A stretch of 64,000 nucleotides of DNA, from contig VUYV01000102.1 in the NCBI GenBank assembly GCA_008711295.1, positions 2,134,622 to 2,198,621 on the forward strand. Direction: 5' to 3'. The stretch comes from Anarhynchus alexandrinus. Lineage: Eukaryota; Chordata; Aves; Charadriiformes; Charadriidae. Within the stretch, counting starts at the first letter, position 1, and each line of letters begins with the position of its first letter. This document shows, one piece after another, positions 26,609-39,060 of the stretch. A program made the position numbers and the translations under genes. The notes under the pieces were generated by a model. That model saw only the letters and a program-made list of their open reading frames with translations, ran no database searches and was not told the origin of the DNA.

Positions 26609-29092
26609 TTAAATGTTATACTTAAGTAGATCTAATGTATAGATTTTCTTTACAAAATGAATATTCTGGATTTTGTTTAAGTTAAATCCTATTCATCGAA
26701 AAATAATGCCCAATGAAGGTATGCAAATAAATTCATACACAGTGCAAAAGAACTTTTATTCTAGTCATTGTTTATTATATTTGCAATTTTAACTTTTCCC
26801 TACACAGTAATATAGCTCTGCAGACAGAAAGCATTAGTTCAATCCATTTGAACAGAATTCAAGCAAGTCTGAAAGTACTATATTAAACTATTTATTGTGA
26901 AGGGAGGGGAAAATAAGAGTACCTAGTTTGTTGGACCACCAGGTTTTGGAGAAAAAACAATTTCACTTCTGTCTAGGAAAAACAGTAATGAATGTGTTTT
27001 CCAGTGGTGTGGCTCTTTCAGCTCTAACATGTGCCCTTTTATGCATGCAGGTGTATTGTTTTCTGGAAACTGAAATAAGGAAAGCAAAGTTTTTTGTAAG
27101 CAAACATGGAGTTAAGTCTGAGTGTAAAAATGAGACAATTAGAGATACTACACTGAAATTATTATGTTTCTGTCCCTCTTTAATACAGCAAAGAGAAAAG
27201 CAAAAATAAAAGACTTCTCACAACTGAGAAAAATTATTAGATAAACACCTAGTTCACATGACTGCTAACAGCCCGTGTCATTGGGTCCTGTTGGCTTGGC
27301 TTGACCTGTGGACACCTATGTAGAAAGTTTCAGAGATCTTTCCTTTTTAAGAACGTATTTGGTTCTGCACAGATAAAATGGGATTTTGCTCCAAGTGAAG
27401 CAAGCAATATGTACAGTTTGACACAGCCCTGTAACATCAAATTATGTCATAAGTAAAAAAAAAAAAAAAGACATCACACTTTAGTGTTATGTTTGTCTCC
27501 CTGTTTAAAAACAAAAATGTATTGCATCGATGAGTTAGGTAAAAAGCTTTTCATAACTCTTTCTTAGCAATATCACTCTGAAATCTATCTATCTCATTTA
27601 CTATGCAAATATATCATACGAATGTATATTACACTCCTAACTTTATGCTTCTATTTTTATTGTGATAATTTTTGTGCATCAGACTTTAATTATGCTCTTA
27701 TTTACATGCATGTTTTAAATCTACGGTTGTTATGAAGATTTAAATCCTTGCCTGAACTTGAACAGCATAGCCTCTAGTTAATTTATATTTTTGAAAGAAT
27801 TTAGTTTATAAAGTCTATAGTAAGTTAATATGATATGCATAGAAAATGAATTTGTTCATTCAAGTAGAATTTTCTGCTGAGTTGAGCCCTTTATTTTTCA
27901 CTCAGTTAACCTTCCATTAAAATAAAACATCTGAAAAACAGCCAGCAATTTTGTAAGGGCAAGAACAAATATATTTAGAGAACTCGATGCCAGAAAATCC
28001 CAATCAAAACAAAACAAAAAGCCAGGGTTCTGTATTATTTCTTGCTACATGTCTAATTTTAAACAGTGCAACTGATACTGAATCTACTTTAGAAGTCTGA
28101 ACATTCACCACATAGTTTAAAGTTGACTGATACAAAATAGCACGTGCTATATGAACGGAGCAATCACAATAGAGAGACAGTTAAAACTTTGGAGGTTTTT
28201 TAATGTTTTTAGCAGTATTTGTATTTTTTATTAACAGAAAAAAAAAGAGAGAGAAAAAGATTAACTTACAAATTAGTAACCTAACAGTAGAAAAGTCAGA
28301 TTTTATATTCACTTTTGCTTTTAAACAGACTGCTTCCAGAGGTCCATATTCCTCTTACCTAATTTACCTATGTAACCTTAACCTTCTTAATTCTGAGTTA
28401 GTTCTCAGTCTAGTTACTTCTGAGTCTAGTCACCCCTGGAATTTCTGTTGTCCATGGGGAAAAAATAGTTGTCTTCAATAAACAGAGATATATACCATTC
28501 ATTTTTTTTTAATGAAAAGAGAATAAAATCTTCAGGCATTCCATATAACTGCCTAAAATTAGGAAAAAAAATGCATCTTTAATGAAGTTTCTGGGGTAAT
28601 CGCCACCTGCCCACCAGCATGCATTAAATGCAAATGGTACCCATGAAGAAGTAATTACTTGCCAATCCCAGTTTATTGCTCATTACATTCATAACCTTAT
28701 AAGAACTGTAAAGAGAAAGCAATATCCAATTAAATATGTTTTCAGGAAATTGTCTTCTCCTCTTTCTCCTCCTCCGGGATACTAAGGAAGAACAAAAATT
28801 CTTGTCACAGCAACAAGGACAGGCCAACAAATAAGTTCCCAGAACTCTGCTGAACTCTTGCTGAACTCTTACTGATCTCTTCAATGACTATGGATAAGGA
28901 AGAGGGAAGAGGTTTCAGGTCCAGCTGTACAGGGGTTGGAAGACATTTTCAGAACTGCATATGAGAACCAAGGACCTTGATTCTCCAAGAAATTATATTT
29001 CAGATGCTTTTTTGGATTCAAGCACTGTGGCTTCATATCCAATATTTATTGTATTCCAATACCCCCAAAATCTCAAATAACTCAAAGAAACT

Positions 29093-29185
29093 GTGGTGGG
29101 GTGTTTTGTTGTTGTTGTTTCTTTTTTGGTTGGGGGAAGGGGTGCTGGGTGTGGGGGGTGGGGTGTGTATGTGTGTATTTCTTGT
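29093..29185 (+). repeat. G/T-rich low-complexity tract with G-quadruplex motif
   Basis: The plus strand contains TTGTTGTTGTTT followed by a run of G blocks. G runs of 5, 4, 3, 6 and 4 lie at 29132-29136, 29139-29142, 29147-29149, 29153-29158 and 29160-29163, separated by loops of 1-4 bases. This meets the usual pattern for an intramolecular G-quadruplex on the plus strand. The overlapping frames on both strands are composition artefacts. Confidence 0.85.
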
Positions 29186-29936
29186 TCTAGCAGGATCTGA
29201 AATGCCTTGAACATGTCTCGAACATGTCTCTGAAAGCTCCTAATGAGCTGTCCTGGTTCTGCAATACGACCTTTGCAAAGGCAAGGCCTACTGTTCTGCA
29301 GAGTGGCACTTTGTTAATGGAAGCTCCAAAAAGGTCTGTAGGTGGAGTTTGCTTGTGAGGATCCAATTTCAGAATCCAGGATTAAATTTGCACACCTTAA
29401 AAGGTTCAGAAAGATCAGATGGCACTCTGTATTGTTAATGCATTTCTGAATGACAACATTTTTATGGCTCATCCATCACTTCTGTTTTCAAAATACTAAG
29501 TTCTCTTTTTCTCCTCATAACTCGGTTGCAGCCTGTAGATTAGTTAAAGCTTGAGCTATAAAATCTTCCGCCTGTCTTAACCTGTTTCCAGGAACAATAT
29601 TAATACAAATAATAAATATTAATAAGGAAAAGCAGCAAAGATGAGTTAAGCTGAAGACTTTTAAAATTAATGTCTGGCTTTGTAATATTGTAAAGATAAA
29701 AAGGTGTACATTGGTGATCACTGCAAAACAGCTCAGAACTAACATAGTATCTCTTAAAGGCAAAAATAGAAGTATGAAATACAATGGCATCACCTGAAAT
29801 GGATTATGGAAAACAACAAAATGTAACAAAGTAAAAAGACTATGTTCAACCACTTGTTCATTACTGCAGTGCAATTGCAATGCAGAGTAATGCCACAACT
29901 AGCACGAGGTTAATAAAACAAAACAAAATTCATAGA
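29186..29936. other. Non-coding stretch, nothing recognised
   Basis: The hydrophobic 127-codon minus frame at 29515-29898 has no recognised domain and is probably chance. Near 29211 there is a short 11-bp doublet (GAACATGTCTC twice). Confidence 0.5.
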
Positions 29937-30376
29937 ATCATAGAATCATAGAATGGTTTATGTTGGAAGGGAACTTAAAGGTCATCTAGTTCCAACCTCA
30001 TTGCCATAGGCAGGGACACCTCCCACTAGACCAGGTTGCTCAAAGCCCCATCCAACCTGGCCTTGAATGCCTCCAGGGATGGGGCCTCTACAACTTCCCT
30101 GGTCAACATGTTCCAGTGCCTCACCACCCTCATTCTGAAATTTTTTTCCTAATACCTATTTTAAATCTACCCTCTTCCAGTTTGAAGCCATTACCCCTCA
30201 TCCTATCACTACATGCCCTTGTCAAAAGTCCTCTCCAGCCTTCTTGTAGGCATCCTTCAGATACTGGAATGCTGCTATAAGGTGTTCCCAGAGTCTTCTC
30301 TTCTCCAGGCTGATCAACCCCAACTCTCTCAGCCTGTCTTCGTAGGAGAGGTGCTCCAGCCCTCTGATCATCTTAA
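29937..30376 (-). mobile_element. CR1 LINE, 5'-truncated (about 440 bp)
   Basis: The plus strand starts with three ATAGAATC-type tail units and continues as the reverse complement of the CR1 3' UTR and ORF2 C-terminal coding region, through CTCCCACTAGACCAGG, CCCTCATTCTGAAATTTTTT and GTAGGAGAGGTGCTCCAGCC. On the coding (minus) strand the last block encodes the conserved sequence around the [11 protein letters not shown] region of the ORF2 C-terminus. The copy is truncated near 30376 and has no intact frame. Confidence 0.92.
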
Positions 30377-31597
30377 ATTAAATCAGTCATCAGATGATTG
30401 ATGATAATCATCTCTGATCATGAATTAAATACCATTTATTAATTCCAAACTAAATTCTGAACACAGTTAATTCAAATAGCAACTTTATATGTCATAGGAG
30501 GCGACTTGTCTTCCAGTTGCTTCTGGAACATAGTGCTGGAGCAAGGTGTAAACATCTTGTCAGATTATGTCTGGCTTCTTTTCCTTCTGATTTAGGGCCC
30601 TTTAAGGAAATGTGGTCAGCATAGCAAGTTCCATTGACTTCACTGAAAGCTACAGATACTAAAAATAGTTCAAATTAGGTTCAAAGAGGTCAATGGATAA
30701 AGGGGAAAGTTGTTAAAAATTAACATCCATTTCAAACAATGTAAAAACATATTACAAAGGTCACAAACACCTTAGAACATCAGAATATTTTTAATGAACT
30801 GTCCTGATTCTGCAAAATTATGTATTTTCTTAATGCTTATGTTCTCCATTTTTTCCTTAATCAGTTTTGTTATGGGCTTAGCATTTTTTTGTAGGGACAC
30901 TTAGGAAAACTTAAGTGTCTTCAGTTAAATAACCCACGAGAATTTGAATAATTTTAGAGAGAATTTAAAAATATAAGCATGGTTTCTGGTACTAAGAATT
31001 TTGTCCTAAATTCTAATTTAGACTCCTTAGTTCTCTTTTGATTCCAGTCCATATACTTATATCTGGTTTTCTATTTTTAATGAGCATTCTTCATAAAAAG
31101 AGAGAAAAATTGTCAATGCAAAGGAATTCAAGAACAAATTTTCTATTCAAAAGGTACACAGGAAGATTCATACCCATGAAGTTTACTTCCAAGCTTCTTA
31201 TCCTAAGCTAAACTCCTGTTACGTCTCTTGAAGCATGTATTTTGAAATATATACATCCTACCATCCTTCTCAGCTACTTTCATTATCAGATCATCATTGC
31301 TTCTCAGCACTTAACAATAAAAAGGTTAATTTTTATATTTCTTTGTTGAAGAAATGTGTGCAAACCATCCACTATCTGCAGATGCTACAGTACTGAAGCC
31401 ATGAACTGTGTTCTTACTATAATGGAAATTATTTTTAAAATATTCCTAGATGTGCTAAGAGAAATGTGGCATTCAGATTTCAATATGTCTAACAAGGGAT
31501 TTGAAATGAGTGCTTATACTGCCAAACATCCGCTTGCAGGTGTGAAAGAACACTGGCGAACCTGGAGACATTTGAATCATCTCTGACCTACAGTTGG
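30377..31597. other. Non-coding stretch, nothing recognised
   Basis: AT-rich, with no frame above 76 codons and no recognisable repeat other than a short TGAT-rich patch at 30385-30420. Confidence 0.5.
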
Positions 31598-31690
31598 CAA
31601 AAAAAAAACAAACAAAGAAACAGAAACAAACAAATAACGCCAACTGATAACAAACAAACAAACAAACAAACAAAAACAAGAAAACCCAAG
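31598..31690 (+). repeat. (CAAA)n microsatellite and A-rich tract
   Basis: A poly(A) start is followed by degenerate CAAA units and about six perfect CAAA units at 31651-31674. The minus strand accordingly gives spurious frames rich in Phe, Val, Cys and Leu (31473-31867). Confidence 0.85.
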
Positions 31691-31872
31691 ACAAAATATG
31701 AAAATAGATTTATCCAGAGGAAAAAGACAGAGGTGAATTATTGTCCCGTATACCTTTTTGAAGAAACATGCATTACTAAGGGCACACAATGTTACCACTG
31801 ACCCCAGCTCTGTGGAGAAAAAAAATGTTTGTAGAAGTACATAAAAGAGAAGTCTTGACTTTTCCAATCTTT

Positions 31873-32280
31873 CACAGAATCACAGAATGGTTGAGGTTGA
31901 ACAGAACCTGTGGAGGTCGTCTTGTCCAATCCCCATGCTCAAGAAGGACTACCTGGAGCCAGTTACCTAGGACCATGTCTAGACGGATTTTAATCTCTCT
32001 AAGGAGGGAGACTCCACAACTTCCCCACGCAACTTGTTCTAGTGTTCAGTCACTCTCACAGTAAAAAAATGTTTCCTGATGTTCACAGGGAACCTCCTGT
32101 GCTTCAATTTGTGCCCACTGCCTCTTGAGCACCACTGAAAAGACCCTGACTCAATCTTTTTTGCACCCTCCTTTCTGGTATTTATATATATTAATAAGAT
32201 CCCCCCCGATCCTTCTCCAATCTGAATAGTCCAAGGTTTCTTAGCCTTTCCTCATATATGAAGTGCTCCAGTCCCTTTCT
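31873..32280 (-). mobile_element. CR1 LINE 3' end, second subfamily
   Basis: The plus strand begins TCACAGAATCACAGAATGG, the reverse complement of a CR1 tail of the ATTCTGTG type, and continues with GGAGGTCGTCTTGTCCAATC and CTCTTGAGCACCACTGAAAAG. The coding end reaches TCCTCATATATGAAGTGCTC at about 32270. The tail and the 3' UTR differ from the copies at 6961, 29937 and 56556, so it represents a different CR1 subfamily, older judging by its divergence. Confidence 0.88.
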
Positions 32281-35200
32281 ACAGTGAGTCCACAGGTTAG
32301 ATAGTGTTTTTGTTGAGAAATGAATTATATATACATTCCAAATAGTATTTTAAATACTTTTGACTACCTAGATGATTTAGATCTTAAAGAAAATCCACTC
32401 CAGCAAGAATATTATATGTAAAAAGAAAAGAAAAAAATCCTTTATATCATAGGTTTCTCAGTTGTGAGTGGCAAATTTGTCACCATCTAAGACAGATTTC
32501 TTATTTTTATAAAATAATAATCTTTTAAATCTGACTTCACGAGGCATCAAAATTTTAAAACATGGTAGCACTCAACTTACATTTAACAGGTAATTCTGTC
32601 TTGCGAGTATGGAACAATAGACAAATGTTAGAACTAACCTGAACTGCAATTCTTTCAGAGTTTTGTTTCTTTGGAGTGACTACAGTAGCTCAGATACTTA
32701 TTTTGAACTCCTCCCTTAATAACTACCTGACTTTACATTGATGGTGCAAAATCTCAGTTCCTCTGGCAATATTCCTACTAACCTCAGTAGGGTCATCATT
32801 TCATCCATCAGGTTTCAGGGTTTTCTTTTTTGGTTTGGATTGGTGTGGTTTTGGGTTTTTTTCACAGGAGTTTAATTCCACACTTCTCATTTGATTTACT
32901 TGTAGATATTACTTACCACTGAAATCAGGAATTTATTGTTAATACCTTCAAAACTTGGAACCCTAAATTAGAGGTTAGGCTTTTTGAAAACAAAGCTATA
33001 AACACTCTCTGCTTCAGTATATTTTAGGAATCTCAAATGTAATATTCAATTCTACTTTGGAAAAGTTACTATAGGAAAGAAACTATGGTATGACAACTTT
33101 TATTATACACTTATTACAAAGGAGTTTTTGCAGAGTCATGTGCGTTTATGTCATGAAATGTAATTAATCTGAACTTTTTTCTTCTCTTCCCTTTTAAAAC
33201 TATCTTTTGGGCTTTCACTGTCTTCTGAAATCCTATAATAAAAAATTAAAGAAATCATTGGAATATGGTAGTGCAGATTTCTCCCTGAGAAATAAGATAA
33301 ACAATTGTGTAAGTACTGAGCAGGACATTGGACAAATAAGTGGTAAAATCAATTTTATCAAATCTCACCCCCCTTCTTAGTGTCTAAGCATGCAAACTGG
33401 CTAAAGTAACATCTCACTGGTACAATATGACCTTCAAAATACTGCTTATACTTTGGTCACAAAGGATACTTATACAATTAATTTCTTCAGATAAATGAAT
33501 GTGCCTTGTTTATACATACTCCAAGGTGAACCAAAGAAAATGGCATGCATAAAGACTAAGCTGCCCAGATGGTCCGTCAACAGTTAATTAAGTGGCAAAC
33601 ACAGAAGTATCTCTGATGCTGCCAGCAAAACTGCCTGCAGAGTCTGCCATGGGCTCAAATTTAGATTGCTGGAGGAAAATCTTCTGCAGATTGGCATCAG
33701 TCTCCTGTGATGCTCATCTGAAAAGCAGACAGAGTAAATTTCATAAGCTACATCTGAAAATGAAAACAAGAGTAAGGGAAGTGCTGTCTGAACATATTGC
33801 TAATAATGGGATATGAGTTTGTCATGCCTGTGTTGCCAAGGTAAATCCAGACCAGAGCAGTAGTGACCAAAGGGAACCAGCAGCTGTTACCTGCTCTCCA
33901 TGTAAAATGATTTGGTAGTCTCAGGTTCTCCATACATTTCTTGTACTCATTCCAAAAGAAGCTGGTACTCTTTCCATCAGGTTCGCAGTCAGAGACTTGA
34001 ATGGACACGTGAACTCCGCTACCTACCCATTCCTTGGGACAGTCTTTCCAGTGAAAGAGCAGTCAGGTTACGTGTTAAGTTTTTACCTTTGCAGCCAGAA
34101 CTGAGAGACAGTTCTGCTCCCTAGAGCTGTCAGAGAAACACCAAGCTGTGTCTTCTCTGTTTCTCTGCTCTTGCAATTTCTGATTTTCATTGACTCCTTC
34201 TGCCTTCATTGCTCACCCACACTTTACCCATAGTGTCTTGCAAATTCTTACCCTTCCTTATTCAACCTGTAGAATAGTGTTCTAATATTTATTATTAAAA
34301 GAGATCAAAGCAAGTTTTTGGATGGTAGAAGTAAGCTTTGAATATATGTTTCAGATAAACTTTAACTCTTCGCAAAAATTTTTTTCCCTGAAAATATTCC
34401 TGCTTTTCCAAGTCATGTAATTCCATTGTCAATAAGAAAGCTGAAAATATAGATTGCCACGCATCCAAATGTAAATCTACCCAACCTTGGTTAAATCTGC
34501 ACGATTATGAAATTTGCATTGACTCAGATTCACAGATAAAACCACTAAAAAAATTTTTAGGCAAGTGAAAAGATATGTGAATTGGATAATAAGTGAATTA
34601 GGGATTCCTCCTTTGAAATTAGCTTCACAAGAGCAGCAATCATAAATATTTTAAAGGCAAGAACTCTTTAGGCTTCTTTAAATATTAATGCAGCAAAGAG
34701 ACAACATCAAATATCAGTTAGGAACATATAATATTTCAACTATTAAGATATAAAACTACAAGAAAACCAAATGAAAAACATTGATATGAAACAGCTTGTC
34801 ATTTTTCATATTTTGCTGTTCGATTTCTTGCATATTTAATCAAATGTTAATTATTTTTGTCTAATATTTTTCCCTAGATACTGCTTGTTTCCCAAGAATT
34901 TGTTCTCTTATGTAATCTTACAGAGGTAGTTAGAAAGCCCAGAAAAAGACAGAAGGTTCAAGGTCTGAGATCAAATCACCTTTTCAATTAAGTTATTATG
35001 GAGTAGCTGGAAAAAGTACAAAAGAAACCATGCCTTTCAAAAAGGAAAGTAAAACAGCTTAATCCGCTTAATTTTGGTCATGAATTTGAATGAGAGAATC
35101 AATTCAAGATTAGAATCTTGTAAAATAGAAAAACATCAATGATCAGTATTCCCAAAAGCTCTTCAAGGCATGCAAAATCATCTGGTGTCCCGTTGCAATG

Positions 35201-35294
35201 GAGGTACGCTCAACAAAGCCTAAATAGATACTGTTGTTCTTGAGTTAGAAAAATGTGCTTCCACTCTTTCTACTGCTGCTGTGTCTGGGGGAAT

Positions 35295-35678
35295 TCATAT
35301 AGGCAACACACATGTTCTCAAGAAAACCACGATATTGGCCACGATACTGAAAGACACAAATATACCCCAGAAGAGCATCAACAAATAATCTTCTATTGAA
35401 AGTTCAGTTGTACATGGAGTTTCAACTCTTCCCAAAAGGCAATCTTTTATATATGGCACTTTTTCAACTTCAACTTGGATGATCCAGGGAAAGCTATTTG
35501 CTCTATTTACAGTAAAAGAGTGAATACTCACAAACCTGGAGCCTGTGTTGGAACATCTGTACTTAGTTTCCATCTGCAAGTACTGCAGCCAATGTATTCT
35601 AGAGATTGCAGCCAAAATAAAATAAAAAAGAAAATCTAACAGAGAAGCCACTGATACTATTAGACACCATACATCATC
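35295..35678 (-). CDS. Unassigned reading frame with two hydrophobic segments
   Basis: The minus-strand frame is open from just after a stop at 35679-35681 to a TGA at 35295-35297. It has no early ATG; the first in-frame ATG lies after about 35 codons, so it would have to be an internal or terminal exon if real. The translated frame has a hydrophobic stretch near its start (FLFYFILAAI), a middle part with four cysteines, and a second hydrophobic stretch near the end (LLMLFWGIFVSFSIVANIVV) that could span a membrane. I do not recognise the family. A donor-like GTGAGTAT occurs on the minus strand at about 35527-35534, within the frame. No pyrimidine tract precedes the frame, which argues against an acceptor there. 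It is probably a chance frame. Confidence 0.15.
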   Translation of the reverse strand, partial: DDVWCLIVSVASLLDFLFYFILAAISRIHWLQYLQMETKYRCSNTGSRFVSIHSFTVNRANSFPWIIQVEVEKVPYIKDCLLGRVETPCTTELSIEDYLLMLFWGIFVSFSIVANIVVFLRTCVLPI

Positions 35679-38465
35679 CTACGCTACTTTTTTTCTTTCT
35701 CTCCTTTTACTTCCCTGTGGAACAAGAGGCAATTTAAGGCCAACAATAACTACAGAACTTGCATACAGATCTCCACTTTGTATTTATTTTCTCCAAAGCT
35801 AAATCTCACAGTTGTCACAGTTGGGCAAAAAAGGTAGACCCTTTTTCAGATAAAATATGCTTTTGTCTGATAAAACCTAGTTTGAGTAGATTATGAATTA
35901 CCAAAGGAAGGATTGGTAACACAGGGATTGACGCAAGCAATACTGAGGGTCAAATAACTAATACAGCTATAAACTTGAAATATGCAGAATATTACCTTTT
36001 TAAGTTCTGACCATAGCACATCTGCAAGCATGAACAACAAATCAACTTTTAAAAATTAAACTAATACTGATTATAATTCGATATATAATATCCCATTTTA
36101 TTTTTACGTGTTTTCCTTTATATACATATTTAGAAACAATGTTCCAAACAAAACAATGTTAAATACAACTAAAGAAATAATTTACTTTAATTACTTAGTT
36201 ATTATACTAAAGTCCTCTGTCTGGAGATGTTGAATCCTTAGGACTATACGCCATCCTATGGCTTAGCAGGCCCTCCAGCAGATAACTAGAGAGAATCACT
36301 AATCCAGTTGTGAAAACTTTAATTTAGAGACTAAGTTTTAAAAAATGCATAAATTTGTATGTTGACCAGTCATATGACTTTACTTGAGAAGGAGTAAGCA
36401 CCTCTGATTTTTTTTTTTCACCTTGATTACTGTTCTATATGGATGAAATGCCTTGGTGAGAATTTTTGTTTGTTTGCTTGCTTGCATATATTTGTTTATG
36501 CATCTTTAAGTTAAATAGAACATTTTTTTCTAAACAGTCATTTTTCAATAATGTGAAAAAAATTGGTTCTTATAGATAGTTGATAGTGCTCTTACATAAC
36601 CATTCAATTCTTAAGAGAGTATATATCTCTGCAATTAATTTTAGAAATTCCTTGAAATCCCCCTGTGGCAATTAAAAATCTCTGAGGCATATGGGTGCAT
36701 ACCAGATTTATTGCTTTCATATGCTTCATCTTTTCATTTTTCTGTCATGTGTTTAATTTGCACCTCAAAACCATCAAGGCAGCAATGGTCAGCACAGAGC
36801 AGAATGGGAACCAAGGACCAGCTCTTCACTCAGTACTGAGAATTTTAAACAGGAAGGCAATCAGGATGTTTGCAATATTGCTTCTGTTTATGTAGTAACT
36901 CATCATTTCAGTATTGTCTTGTTTGCTAAATTCATATAAGATATGGGCCCACCAATAGCCCATGTATCATGTGTTTCCTGGAACGTCAGAAAATATTGTC
37001 AGTGAACGGAGAAGGAATAACTTGTGTAGTTCCTTTCACAAAAACCCAGTTCAACGCTGATAAGATATGAGTGATGTATGCTGATTTGCACAGCAATGTA
37101 CAAAGGCTAATAAACCCTTCACTGCCGGTCTGTACAACATATGGCAAATGAAGCCATTTCTTTGGCTTGCTGCACTGCGGTGTGTTCACAGAGCAATTTG
37201 CTTGGCCTGGGCTTGTGCTGGTTGAGAGGAGCAGTGGTGATTTACAGCTGCCGTTCCTTCCCTTCTGCATGCTTAGCAGAACGCTTCAAAGGGACCTGTC
37301 TGACAAAACTATATAGAGAGCAAAAACATGATATGGAGAAGAAATGGAAGGTAGATGGAAGAGGAATGACATTATTATGGTGGAAAAGGTGAAAGGTAGG
37401 AGTCTTGGGAACGTGCTATTAAAAAAAATAATCAAAGTTTTAGAAGCTCGGCCACTCGTTTGAATTGCTATCCCATGCATCAGCTGATGGGAGGCTGCCA
37501 ACATGCTGTAACGCTACAGAGGTCCCACTCCTCGTTCTGCATCCTAATGCTATGACAAGGCCAGGAGCATGCTTAGAAGCCTTGTGAGAAGAGACCGTTG
37601 CCCTCTCTCAGCTCCTTTACTCACCCCACACACGTCAGCTGTTGTTTACCTCACTTTTTGATCCAGACACCTTTGCTGAAACAAATGCTCTCTGGCTCTT
37701 GATATCACTTCAGTAACACTATGGAGTTCAAACAAGGGGTTTCTAATAAGATCTTTTTTCTCCTCATTGAGTTAAATTTATGGTTGAAGAGAAAATTGTG
37801 ATTGTGTTGGACTGAAGACATGAGGATGTGAGGGGTAGGAATCATTGGCATTCTTGCCTTAATCCAGGTTTCATTCCCAAATTGGATTCTGAGATGTGTC
37901 CTCCTTTGCTTTTGTAGAGCTAATGTGTTTGGGTTTTTTTTTCTCAGAGGTTATTTTCTTTTACTTGTGTGCTGCTTAATGGAAATACATCAAATTCTTA
38001 GCAGAGGAAGTCAATGAATAAAACAAAGGTCTAAATGCTAATATGAATAATGAAATTTCCATGGTGGCACACACAGGAAAGAGTAGAAATTGCTAAGGCA
38101 TAAGGAAATAAATTATATTTCATTAAAATCTCCCTACTGAACAGGTATTACATACAAATACATTTTCTAAAATGTATCAATGTATATTTTCATTTATGAA
38201 AAAAAAGCTTGAAATGCCAGTTTTATATTCATGTGTATATCAAAAAGTATATCTGGAAGCACTCTTTATTATACAAAGTCATTTAGTTGCAAAGGAGAAT
38301 AAGAATATTGTTCAGGAAATGAACAAGCACATAAAGAATTTGTTTACTTTCAAAGTCAGCTGCAAAACTATCCTAGCTTTATGTTAACATCAGATGTACC
38401 TACACTGCTTCCTGTTGATTTCTGATGTACAATACAATGCAGGTGTATAATGCTCATTTTAAATG

Positions 38466-38515
38466 AAAATAAAATAAAATAAAATAAAATTAAATTAAAT
38501 TAAATTAAATTAAAT
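38466..38515 (+). repeat. Compound pentanucleotide microsatellite (AAAAT)5(TAAAT)5
   Basis: Five perfect AAAAT units (38466-38490) are followed directly by five perfect TAAAT units (38491-38515) and a TAAAA. The two units differ by one base, so the second block probably arose by a point change that spread. Confidence 0.9.
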
Positions 38516-38859
38516 TAAAAAAACCTTAAAAGTACTTTGTATTTTGAACATCCAAATTTGTACTTCACTGATTTATCTTTGGAGTGCATTTGGGTGATTT
38601 TATCTACTGCTTTGTGGGTTGAGCCGAAAGATATTTAAGTTGATAAAACTGGCATTCAGACTGTAATTCATTTTTTTTTAATATTCAAATATTTATTTAT
38701 AGATTATCCACTTAGACATTCCCTATCTTGCAATTTCAGTTCCTCTCGTTGTGAGTGGGAAAGAGATTGAGAACTGGAATTAGTGAAGAAAATGAAAAAA
38801 TTTTTTTGCACTTTTATTAGCTCAACCTTCTCTTCTTTGCTGTTTCCCAGGGTATTAGG

Positions 38860-39060
38860 AAAAGAAAGATGTCTGACTTGAGTACAGTGGGAAGAGAGCC
38901 AGACTGGAATGGGAGAAGAAAAGGAGATAAGGATAAGGAATCAGGGTGGAAGCAGAGATGGTGCCTGGGAATAAGGGTGGGGGAGTCTGGGAATTCAAAT
39001 CTAAGAGGGAAATTGTGAAGAAAATGATGAGGTAGTTGCAAAGGGAAGAGAGCCCGCCTT
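38860..39060 (+). repeat. Purine-rich strand-asymmetric tract
   Basis: About 200 bp of the plus strand is dominated by A and G (AGAAGAAAAGGAGATAAGGA and similar), with T moderate and C scarce. Three overlapping stop-poor frames of 74-108 codons on the minus strand are explained by this composition, since stop codons on the pyrimidine strand become rare. It may be an old repeat that I do not recognise. Confidence 0.55.

Larger units (their letters stand above)
15831..29092. other. Long AT-rich non-coding stretch, no gene seen
   Basis: More than 13 kb without a recognisable exon, RNA gene or transposon. Open frames are short; the longest on the plus strand (137 codons, 26199-26612) has no domain. 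Minor items are an A/C-rich patch at 17283-17365, an alternating CA/TA patch near 20500-20606, a purine-rich patch at 23993-24035, and an ATT repeat at 26589-26608. Confidence 0.5.

Noticed and set aside
26199..26612. 137-codon plus-strand open frame
   Set aside because: No recognisable domain, mixed composition, and it ends in the ATT microsatellite; probably chance.
29515..29898. 127-codon hydrophobic minus-strand frame
   Set aside because: Composition follows from AT-rich DNA read on that strand; no signal, motif or homology recognised.
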